Made by a program: the position numbers and the translations under genes. This document shows, one piece after another, positions 1 to 5,589 of a stretch of 5,689 bases of DNA. How positions within the stretch are numbered: position 1 is the stretch's first letter; each line of letters starts with the position of its first letter. The stretch comes from an uncultured bacterium (GTDB lineage: Bacteria; Verrucomicrobiota; Lentisphaeria; Victivallales; Victivallaceae), in contig CASECL010000097.1 in assembly GCA_949286445.1 (NCBI GenBank), positions 1 through 5,689 of the forward strand, in the 5' to 3' direction. The notes under the pieces are model-generated. The model had not been told where the DNA came from and did not search any database. It saw only the letters and a list, made by a program, of their open reading frames with translations.

Positions 1-228
1 CGCCGCCGCACGCACGCCAAGCGACCAGGCACAGAGATGAATTTTCCTGTACCCGTGCCAATACGGTTCAAAGACCTCTTTCACTGCAGGCCCGGTGTAA
101 TCATGGACTTCCAATACCGCCAGTTTTTCATCAAAAGCCAAATGCTTTACTGCATTCAGATCCATGCCCCATCCATTGAAGAAAATCAGCAGCTCCTCCC
201 CTTTTGAGCTAAGAAGATTTATTTCCAT
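1..228 (-). CDS. bioG: Pimeloyl-ACP methyl ester esterase BioG (DUF452), 5' part only
   Basis: This is the N-terminal 76 codons of an alpha/beta-hydrolase; the rest lies beyond the left edge, and the family is usually a little over 200 residues. BioG hydrolyses the methyl ester of pimeloyl-ACP made by the BioC-initiated fatty-acid route, releasing pimeloyl-ACP for BioF in the cytoplasm. Visible motifs are FFNGWGMD at residues 16-23, the oxyanion-hole region typical of DUF452, and AWSLGV at 67-72, the nucleophile elbow with Ser69 as probable catalytic serine. The Asp and His of the triad are off the edge. The ATG at 228 lies inside the end of bioF (10-nt overlap, different frame) and has a good Shine-Dalgarno, GGAGG at 239-243, ten bases upstream. 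Position directly after bioB-bioF supports BioG over other esterases. A BioH-type enzyme is the alternative, but the NGWG/WSLGV pattern favours BioG. Confidence 0.85.
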   Translation of the reverse strand, partial: MEINLLSSKGEELLIFFNGWGMDLNAVKHLAFDEKLAVLEVHDYTGPAVKEVFEPYWHGYRKIHLCAWSLGVRAAA

Positions 229-1382
229 CGGGAAAAAACCTCCAGCAAACGCTCCACATCTTCCCGCTTGTGCGCAGCAGTAAGCGAAAGACGCAAACGG
301 GATTTCCCTGCCGGAACAGTCGGAGGACGAATGGGGAAAATCAACATCTTTTCTGCCTGCAGAAACCTGGCAAGCTCCACCGTTTCCATATCGCCTCCGA
401 CAATAACCGGCACTATCTGGGATTCTCCCCCGGTAATCCAGCCCATCCGAGCTAATTCCCGGCGCAGAAATGCGGCATTTTCGAGTAATTTCTGTCTCCG
501 GTCATCCCATCCGGATACCGTTTGCAATACTTTCCTGCTCCAAAGCAGATTAAGCGGCGGCAGTCCGGTACTGAAAATTATGGATCGCATTTTATTAATC
601 AGCCATTCCGCCGCATCAGGGCGGCAGACTGCGTATGCTCCGACCGAGCCGAACGCTTTTCCAAACGTTCCCACCAGCACGTCAATATCTTCCAGAACAT
701 TCTGCTGTGCCGCCCATCCCCGGCCTCCCGGCCCGAAAACCCCCACCGAATGAGCTTCATCCACCACCAGTATTGCACCGTACTTTTTCTTTATTTCCAC
801 CATCCGGCGCAGATCAGCGGCATCACCGTCCATGCTGAATATGGATTCGGTAATAATAAATTTATTTATGTACCGTCCGCTCTGTTCTGCATCGGTCAGT
901 CTGCGCTCCAGCGCATCATAGTCCAGATGCGGATAACGGAAATACTCTGCCTGCCCCAGCTGTAACCCATCTATTATGCTGGCATGATTGAGCTTGTCGG
1001 AAAAGATCACATCGCCTTTGTCTGCCATTGCCGGCAATATACCGACATTGGCATGATAACCGCTGTTGAAAACCAATGCCCGGCGTTCCACGGGAGAAAA
1101 GCCGTGAAAGGATAATATTTCCTTTTCCAGCCCCCCGTATTCCGGAGAATTTCCGGTAAGAAGCCGTGAAGATGCCGCTGATAATGCCGGAGCAGTATTT
1201 GAAATTTCTTTCAGAAATTCCCGGCGCAATTCCTCTTCTCCCCCGACTCCAAGATAATCATTGCCGGAAAAATTCAGGTATTCCACCCCGTCAAGAACTG
1301 CCCGCCCCCCCAGCGAGACCACTTCACGCAAAGTACGCAACGAACCCTTTGCGGCTAATTCAGCAAGATACTTTTCGTACAT
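219..1382 (-). CDS. bioF: 8-amino-7-oxononanoate synthase BioF
   Basis: This is a PLP-dependent alpha-oxoamine synthase of 387 residues, a normal length. It condenses pimeloyl-ACP (or -CoA) with L-alanine, releasing CO2, to give 8-amino-7-oxononanoate, the first step in building the biotin rings. Family motifs appear in order: NDYLG at 41-45, SSRLLTGN at 71-78, NSGYHANVG at 106-114, LNHASIIDG at 131-139 with His133 stacking on the PLP ring, TESIFSMDGD at 178-187, VVDEAHSVG at 206-214 with Asp208 contacting the pyridine nitrogen, and GTFGKAFGS at 238-246 with Lys242 as Schiff-base lysine. The C-terminal domain has IRPPTVP at 351-357. Relatives Kbl and HemA/ALA synthase share the fold. The SSRLLTG segment and the bioB/bioG neighbours favour BioF. 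The start is 3 nt after the bioB stop and shows no Shine-Dalgarno, so translational coupling to bioB is likely. Confidence 0.96.
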   Translation of the reverse strand: MYEKYLAELAAKGSLRTLREVVSLGGRAVLDGVEYLNFSGNDYLGVGGEEELRREFLKEISNTAPALSAASSRLLTGNSPEYGGLEKEILSFHGFSPVERRALVFNSGYHANVGILPAMADKGDVIFSDKLNHASIIDGLQLGQAEYFRYPHLDYDALERRLTDAEQSGRYINKFIITESIFSMDGDAADLRRMVEIKKKYGAILVVDEAHSVGVFGPGGRGWAAQQNVLEDIDVLVGTFGKAFGSVGAYAVCRPDAAEWLINKMRSIIFSTGLPPLNLLWSRKVLQTVSGWDDRRQKLLENAAFLRRELARMGWITGGESQIVPVIVGGDMETVELARFLQAEKMLIFPIRPPTVPAGKSRLRLSLTAAHKREDVERLLEVFSRWK

Positions 1383-1385
1383 TTT

Positions 1386-2369
1386 TCAGGAAAAATTCTT
1401 TAATTGCCGGAGCATTCTTTCATCATCTTCCACCGAGCGTCCGCGAGTGGTCAGGTATCCCCCGGTAATAATACTGCTCGCTCCTGAAAGCATCAGCAAT
1501 GCCTGAAAATCCTTCATCACCGTTTCCCGTCCGGCGGCAAATTTAATCATTCTGGACGGGTTCACCAACCGGAACATGGCAAAAGTTTTGGCTGCCTCTG
1601 CCGGATCAAGAACTTCATTCTTCTCCAGCGGTGTTCCAGGTATCGGCAGCAGAATATTCACCGGAATACCCTCAACATCAAGCTCTTTGGCGGCAAAGGC
1701 CATCTCCACCCGGTCAGCCCGGCTCTCGCCCAGACCGATAATACCGCCGCAGCATATAGTCATGCCGTATTTCTGCAAATACTTTATGGTATCTATTTTT
1801 TCCTGTATTGTGTGAGTGGTGGCAATCAATTCCGCATAACGGGACGGATTGGTTTGAAGATTCATATTATACCGCCACGCTCCGGCCTCTGCCAGAGCCC
1901 TGGCGCAGTCTTCGCTCAATATGCCGATGGACACACAGATATCAAGGTCCGGAAAACGCTTCTTTATCGCTTTGATTATCGAAATAATCCGGCAGAATTC
2001 CTCATTTTCCGGATCTTTATACCCCCAGCCGCTGGTAACAATACCGTACTTGCGGACTCCGGTAACATACACTTTTTCCGCATCCGCCATCATCTCTTCC
2101 TCTGATAATAACGGATAGGTCTCAATTCCGGTCTGACTGTGTGCCGACTGGGCGCAAAAACGGCAGTTCTGAGCACATTTTCCGGATTTTGCATTCACGA
2201 TTGAACACCGGGTCAGATCCCCGGCAAACTTCACCCTTACTTTATTGGCCAGTGAAATCAAATCCAGAACATCCACGCCATCAACGTGTTCCAGTAAATC
2301 AACCGCCTCACGGCGGGTTAAATCCTCTTCATTCAATACCTTGTAGGCATTTTCAATATACTTATTCAT
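1386..2369 (-). CDS. bioB: Biotin synthase BioB (radical SAM), with non-classical auxiliary-cluster ligands
   Basis: This is a radical SAM enzyme of 327 residues that inserts sulfur into dethiobiotin to make biotin, the last pathway step. The [4Fe-4S]/SAM motif CxxxCxxC is Cys65, Cys69 and Cys72, in the family context KSGKCAQNCRFCAQSAH. Other hallmarks are NMNLQTNPSRY at 168-178, TTHT at 184-187, CGGIIGLGES at 207-216, PVNILLPIPGTPLE at 236-249 and FAAGRE at 277-282. Compared by eye with E. coli BioB, the [2Fe-2S] ligands Cys128 and Cys188 map to Cys145 and Cys206. Cys97 maps to Gly109 and Arg260 to Lys276, and an extra Cys207 adjoins Cys206. That pattern fits the alternative auxiliary-cluster biotin synthases described in anaerobes, an inference from alignment. 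The ATG overlaps the upstream stop as ATGA and lacks a Shine-Dalgarno, so it is probably translated by coupling. Confidence 0.96.
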   Translation of the reverse strand: MNKYIENAYKVLNEEDLTRREAVDLLEHVDGVDVLDLISLANKVRVKFAGDLTRCSIVNAKSGKCAQNCRFCAQSAHSQTGIETYPLLSEEEMMADAEKVYVTGVRKYGIVTSGWGYKDPENEEFCRIISIIKAIKKRFPDLDICVSIGILSEDCARALAEAGAWRYNMNLQTNPSRYAELIATTHTIQEKIDTIKYLQKYGMTICCGGIIGLGESRADRVEMAFAAKELDVEGIPVNILLPIPGTPLEKNEVLDPAEAAKTFAMFRLVNPSRMIKFAAGRETVMKDFQALLMLSGASSIITGGYLTTRGRSVEDDERMLRQLKNFS

Positions 2370-3040
2370 TTTTGCTGTTTTACCGCGTTATTTTTCTCCT
2401 TTGGTACACCATCTGTTGCAGACTTCGTTTCTGATGTTTTATCCGCAGCAGTTTCCGGAGAAATCATTTCTCTTTTTTCATCAGCCTTCAACGTCTCCTC
2501 TGATACTTTCACCGGAGAAGTTTTTTTATCTCCCGGTTTGTCAGATACTGATGTTTCCACCGGGGGAGATTTACTCTCTGTTTCTGCTGATTTATCATCC
2601 TTTTTTACCGATTTTCCTGCAGCAGACGCCGACGGAACAAATCTTCTTTCCGCCGCAGGTTCACTTCCGGGAATATTAAATTTCTGACGGTTTACGTCCG
2701 GCAAATTCACTGTCGAAACAGCATCTTCTTCCGTATTTTTCCCTGTTATCGCACTGTTATTCACCGGGCGAACCACCCGGCTGTCTCCATCCCTGAAATA
2801 AACCGTCCCCCCTGCCCTTCCGGCCGGACTGCCATCCGGCAAACGTACCGCCGGATTTCCATTGCCTATTCCCCGGGTTATTCCGGAGCTGTCCCGGTAA
2901 TAAGATGACCGCACCGCCCCCGACGATTTCGACGACGACGGTAACGGCGAAAGACGGCCGCCAGACGGCAGAGCCGCAGTGACCACACCGCAAAACGTTA
3001 CGGAAATAATCGCAGAAAATACTTTTAAAGCACACCGCAT
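2366..3040 (-). CDS. Exported low-complexity protein of unknown function within the dapA-bio operon
   Basis: No family is recognised for these 224 residues. The N-terminus is a clear Sec signal (MRCALKVF, hydrophobic run to about residue 22, likely cleavage near TAA-LPSG at 21-27). Cys17 lies in a poor lipobox (VTFC), so a lipoprotein is unlikely. Residues 30-60 are rich in Ser, Gly and Arg. Residues 48-92 hold three degenerate 17-residue units: Arg49, Arg66 and Arg83 are in register, as are Gly53, Gly70 and Ser87, with YYRDSSG in the first and YFRDGDS in the third. From about 140 to the end the chain is Lys/Glu/Ser/Thr/Pro-rich and probably disordered. No enzyme motif is seen. The start overlaps the end of dapA by 16 nt behind a weak GGGGA, and the TGA overlaps the bioB ATG by 4 nt. 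That packing on both sides supports a real gene. A periplasmic or cell-surface role is inferred from the signal only. Confidence 0.75.
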   Translation of the reverse strand: MRCALKVFSAIISVTFCGVVTAALPSGGRLSPLPSSSKSSGAVRSSYYRDSSGITRGIGNGNPAVRLPDGSPAGRAGGTVYFRDGDSRVVRPVNNSAITGKNTEEDAVSTVNLPDVNRQKFNIPGSEPAAERRFVPSASAAGKSVKKDDKSAETESKSPPVETSVSDKPGDKKTSPVKVSEETLKADEKREMISPETAADKTSETKSATDGVPKEKNNAVKQQK

Positions 3041-3894
3041 TTTTTCATTGTCCCCAGCAGTTTTTCACGCGAGGAAGCAGTCAACTCACAAAGCGGCAGG
3101 CGATATTCCTCCCGAATCATTCCGAGAGCCGCCATTGCCGCCTTGACCGGAATCGGGTTACTTTCCACAAAAAGATCCCGGAATAACGCATAATATTTAC
3201 GGTGCAATGCCCGGGCGGCAGCCAAATCCCCAGCCTCCACCGCCTTGACCATTTTCACCATATCAGCGGGAATAAAGTTGGACGCCACACTGATCACCCC
3301 GGAGGCACCCACCACCATCATGGGAAGCGTAAGCGAATCATCTCCGCTCAATATGGTTATATCGCAAATATCCCGCACGGCGGAAACCCGGTCAACACTG
3401 CCGCCTGCCTCTTTCAATGCCGCCACCAGAGGATTTTTGCTCAGTCTGGCCACCACCTCCAGCGGTATTGCCACTCCGGTACGTCCCGGAACATTGTACA
3501 ATACGATCGGCAGACCACTCTTATCCGCCACGGTGGAAAAATGCCGGTACTGACCTTCCGCAGTCGGTTTGTTGTAATAGGGAGTAACCTGCAAAGTAGC
3601 ATCAACTCCGATAGACTTTGCCGCCAATGTCAGCTCAAGAGCCTCAGCGGTTGAATTACCGCCGGTTCCGGCAATAATCTGACAGCGGCCGTTGGCCGTT
3701 TCGGTCACAATTTCAATTACTTTGAGGTGCTCTTCCACACTCAAAGTCGGAGATTCTCCGGTGGTTCCCACCGGAACTATGCCGGCTACACCGCCTTTGA
3801 CCTGCTCCTCCACCAAATTGCGCAAACTCTCATAATCAACCGCTCCGCCGGAAAACGGCGTCACCAGCGCGGTATAAACTCCGGACATTTTCAT
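3025..3894 (-). CDS. dapA: 4-hydroxy-tetrahydrodipicolinate synthase DapA
   Basis: DapA condenses pyruvate with aspartate semialdehyde, the committed step towards diaminopimelate and lysine, in the cytoplasm; the family is usually a homotetramer. From the chosen start the protein is 289 residues, and its key residues fall at the same numbers as in E. coli: Thr44-Thr45 in VGTTGES, Tyr107 in TPYYNKP, Tyr133 in VLYNVPGRTG, Arg138 (substrate carboxylate) and Lys161 (Schiff base) in ALKEAGG. These separate it from N-acetylneuraminate lyase and other aldolases of the superfamily. The frame stays open upstream to 3984, but the ATG at 3894 is preferred: AGGAG lies ten bases ahead, the length fits, and the extra 30 residues do not resemble DapA and would overlap the promoter. 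A second ATG at 3888 is also possible. It is the first gene of the left operon, and its last 16 nt overlap the next start. Confidence 0.95.
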   Translation of the reverse strand: MKMSGVYTALVTPFSGGAVDYESLRNLVEEQVKGGVAGIVPVGTTGESPTLSVEEHLKVIEIVTETANGRCQIIAGTGGNSTAEALELTLAAKSIGVDATLQVTPYYNKPTAEGQYRHFSTVADKSGLPIVLYNVPGRTGVAIPLEVVARLSKNPLVAALKEAGGSVDRVSAVRDICDITILSGDDSLTLPMMVVGASGVISVASNFIPADMVKMVKAVEAGDLAAARALHRKYYALFRDLFVESNPIPVKAAMAALGMIREEYRLPLCELTASSREKLLGTMKKCGVL

Positions 3895-3904
3895 GGCATT
3901 CAAA

Positions 3905-3909
3905 CTCCT
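3905..3909 (-). promoter_or_regulatory. Ribosome binding site of dapA
   Basis: AGGAG on the minus strand, within GGAAAGGAG, ends ten bases before the ATG at 3894. It is the reason for placing the dapA start there and not at the far upstream ATG at 3984. The ATG at 3888 would be sixteen bases away, which is too far. Confidence 0.75.
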
Positions 3910-3931
3910 TTCCTGCATTTTTTTCATATAT

Positions 3932-3960
3932 AAAATACACTGCAAACTTGACTTTTTCAA
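3932..3960 (-). promoter_or_regulatory. Probable sigma70-type promoter of the dapA-bio operon
   Basis: On the minus strand a TTGAAA (-35, positions 3960-3955, five of six consensus bases) is followed after exactly 17 nt by TATTTT (-10, positions 3937-3932, four of six). This predicts transcription starting near 3925 and a leader of about 30 nt before dapA. The leader is too short for a lysine riboswitch. No BirA-type operator palindrome is apparent, so control by biotin or lysine at this promoter is not visible in sequence. Confidence 0.5.
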
Positions 3961-3975
3961 ATTAGGCGTTAAGTT
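3948..3975 (+). promoter_or_regulatory. Weak candidate promoter for the lipoprotein operon
   Basis: A TTGACT (3948-3953, five of six -35 bases) points rightward in the 110-nt divergent gap. The only hexamer at usable spacing is a poor TAAGTT (3970-3975, 16-nt spacer). If real, its -35 box sits one base from that of the leftward promoter, so the two polymerases would compete. A promoter must exist somewhere in this gap for the plus-strand genes, but the exact one is uncertain. Confidence 0.22.
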
Positions 3976-4004
3976 AATCCACATAATTATAAGGATTTTT
4001 ATCT

Positions 4005-4550
4005 ATGAAAATAATATTTTTCGCGGTTGTCTCCGTTCTGCTGTTTGCCGCCGGGTGCATGAGTTACGATTATCAGGGGGTTTCGACTGATCCGGTAGAG
4101 GAGGCAAAATTCATTGATTCCATGCCGCCGGAGGGCACTTACGAGCTTCTCGGTGAAGCGACCGTTTCCGGTAATTATCAGAAATTCAATCTCTCTGATA
4201 TGAAGAAACGTTTGCAGAAAGGCGCAGAAAAAACCGGTGCCAATGCCATACTTATCGTATCTCAGCAGGTAATCCCCACCGGCGAAGCGGTGCGTGAACC
4301 GGAATCCTATATTTCGCTTCAGAGCAATAATGCCGATCAGGATTATTCTCTCAACCGGGTGAACCGCGATTTTTCTTTCGGCTATGGCAATATCGGCAGA
4401 GACAGCAATGATCCTGGGGTTGAAACCTACACCCGCACTGTAAAGGCTAAATTCATCCGGCTGGATACCGAAAAGATGCCGCCTCAGGAAAACGCAAAAC
4501 CTGCCCCGGAAACTGATGATGAAAACCGGGAAAATAACAGCCGGAAATGA
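4005..4550 (+). CDS. Small lipoprotein of unknown function
   Basis: The product is 181 residues with an N-terminal lipoprotein signal: MKIIFF, a hydrophobic stretch, then FAAGC with Cys18 as the probable lipidated residue. The -3 position is Ala where Leu is usual, but Ala16-Gly17-Cys18 is typical. The mature start CMSYDYQG has no Asp at +2, so outer-membrane sorting is plausible in a diderm. Residues 44-90 contain a small alpha/beta-like segment: a strand (TYELLGEATVSG), a helix (SDMKKRLQKGAEKTG) and GANAILIVSQQ. This layout recalls small envelope lipoproteins in which a 'GANAI' turn follows the helix, but no named family is assigned. The segment 102-135 is Asn/Asp/Tyr-rich, and the last 25 residues are Pro/Glu/Asn-rich and probably disordered. 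AAGGA (3991-3995) lies nine bases before the ATG. The stop overlaps the next gene by 4 nt (ATGA), suggesting a shared transcript and translation coupling. Confidence 0.8.
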   Translation: MKIIFFAVVSVLLFAAGCMSYDYQGVSTDPVEEAKFIDSMPPEGTYELLGEATVSGNYQKFNLSDMKKRLQKGAEKTGANAILIVSQQVIPTGEAVREPESYISLQSNNADQDYSLNRVNRDFSFGYGNIGRDSNDPGVETYTRTVKAKFIRLDTEKMPPQENAKPAPETDDENRENNSRK

Positions 4551-5455
4551 ATCTCGAACTTGATTTTTCTCTTCTCCGCCGGGTGATGCTGTCAGATGCA
4601 GAACTGTTCGCCGGGATTGCAGCGGAAAATATTTCTGACAGCTGCGAATGGAGTTTCTGCAACCTGCTCTGGTGGGGTGCAGTAAACCGGATAATGTTTC
4701 TGCCCTGCAATGGCAGACTGATCATTTATGACCCGGTAAACCGCTGTAATTATTTTCCTGTCGGTCGGGAATTCAGCGGCGGTGAACTTTTAACATTACT
4801 GCGTCAGTTCCGCGACCGCGGTCTATCAGATGCGGGTGATATTTATGATCTGCCGGAGGATTACTATTTCCGCCATCCAGAACTGCACAGCCAGATTACA
4901 GCGGCGTTTGATCCCGGCGAATCCGATTATATTTACGATTTAGACCACCTCCGGGAACTTTCCGGTTCAAAATTAAGAAAAAAACGCAATCTGATCCGGC
5001 AGTTTCAGCGGGAAAATCCCGGTTATTTTATCCGCCGGATTACGCCGGAAAATATAGGTGAAGCGGTAATGCTTGCCGAAAAATTAAATTCAAAACTTCA
5101 CTCCTGTCCGTTTCTTGAAATGGAAAATAAGGTAATGGAGTCCTGCCGCAGCAACTTTGCCGGAGTCGGAGCGGATGGAATAATACTCTATGCCAATGCG
5201 GATACAGCGGCTGGATTTTCTATTTTCAGCCCGGTAAACCGCGAGTGTGTGGATATTCACTTTGAAAAAGCTGATCATGAAGTAACCGGTGCCTCCCAGA
5301 TGCTTACCTGGGCAGTGGCAGATTATCTGAAGGACACTTCATTCAAACGGATGAACCGGGAACAGGATATGGGTGAATACGGTTTGCGCCGGGCAAAAAC
5401 TTCACTTGATCCATTATATAAATTCCGCCGCATGACTGCAAAAATAAACCGTTGA
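4547..5455 (+). CDS. DUF2156 protein (phosphatidylglycerol lysyltransferase C-terminal-like, double GNAT fold)
   Basis: These 302 residues match the stand-alone DUF2156/LPG_synthase_C type common in gut anaerobes. Recognisable blocks are DLPEDYYFRHPEL at 101-113, DYIYDLDHLRELSGSKLRKK at 127-146 followed by RNLIRQFQ to 154, CVDIHFEKADHEVTGA at 234-249, and MNREQDMGEYGLRRAK at 269-284. In MprF the related domain transfers lysine or alanine from aminoacyl-tRNA to phosphatidylglycerol. Here there is no membrane flippase part and no transmembrane segment, so the protein is probably cytosolic and its acceptor is unknown. The basic patch at 142-147 could contact RNA or lipid (inference). The start overlaps the lipoprotein stop by 4 nt and has no good Shine-Dalgarno (only GCCGGA close by), consistent with coupling. 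The full domain is present with no truncation, and a terminator follows 70 nt later. Confidence 0.85.
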   Translation: MNLELDFSLLRRVMLSDAELFAGIAAENISDSCEWSFCNLLWWGAVNRIMFLPCNGRLIIYDPVNRCNYFPVGREFSGGELLTLLRQFRDRGLSDAGDIYDLPEDYYFRHPELHSQITAAFDPGESDYIYDLDHLRELSGSKLRKKRNLIRQFQRENPGYFIRRITPENIGEAVMLAEKLNSKLHSCPFLEMENKVMESCRSNFAGVGADGIILYANADTAAGFSIFSPVNRECVDIHFEKADHEVTGASQMLTWAVADYLKDTSFKRMNREQDMGEYGLRRAKTSLDPLYKFRRMTAKINR

Positions 5456-5525
5456 CCCATTATTTTAAAATTTCGCGCAATTCAAATTAACGGCAATGCC
5501 GCGTCATCTCCCGAGCTGCAGAGAC

Positions 5526-5567
5526 AAAAAAACTCCCGGATTTTTTATTCCATCCGGGAGTTTTTTT
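5526..5567. terminator. Strong intrinsic terminator, probably bidirectional
   Basis: A perfect 15-bp inverted repeat (left arm 5526-5540, right arm 5553-5567, core ACTCCCGGA / TCCGGGAGT) with a 12-nt loop. The right arm ends in seven T and the left arm begins with seven A, so the hairpin has a U-tract in either direction. It ends the plus-strand lipoprotein/DUF2156 transcript 70 nt past the stop, and could also stop a leftward transcript arriving from beyond the right edge. The 70 nt before it (5456-5525) are AT-rich at first and hold nothing else recognised. Confidence 0.92.
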
Positions 5568-5589
5568 CAAATCAATTGTACTATAACAA

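Noticed and set aside
268..1468. Several plus-strand open frames opposite bioF and bioB (for example 268-753, 522-965, 1166-1468)
   Set aside because: They lie antisense to strongly conserved BioF and BioB, have Pro/Arg/His/Ser-rich shadow composition, and show no domain or ribosome site.
2401..2679. Plus-strand frame opposite the exported protein, rich in Phe, Pro and Leu
   Set aside because: Its composition is simply the reverse complement of Lys/Glu/Ser codons. The minus-strand frame has a signal peptide and overlapping neighbours, which the plus frame lacks.
2920..2960. CGACGA-type simple repeat in the exported protein gene
   Set aside because: It is explained by a Ser-rich codon run (residues 30-40) and is too short and irregular to count as a functional repeat.
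3895..3984. N-terminal extension of DapA by 30 residues, from an upstream ATG at 3984
   Set aside because: It has no ribosome site, would translate through the likely promoter, does not resemble DapA, and the shorter form gives E. coli-like residue numbering with AGGAG correctly spaced.
3895..4004. Lysine riboswitch or other structured leader upstream of dapA
   Set aside because: The predicted leader is only about 30 nt and the whole gap 110 nt, too short for a lysine riboswitch, and no conserved stem pattern is seen.
4453..4725. Minus-strand frame across the lipoprotein/DUF2156 junction, and another at 5090-5278
   Set aside because: Both lie opposite conserved coding sequence, with no recognisable product and no start signals.
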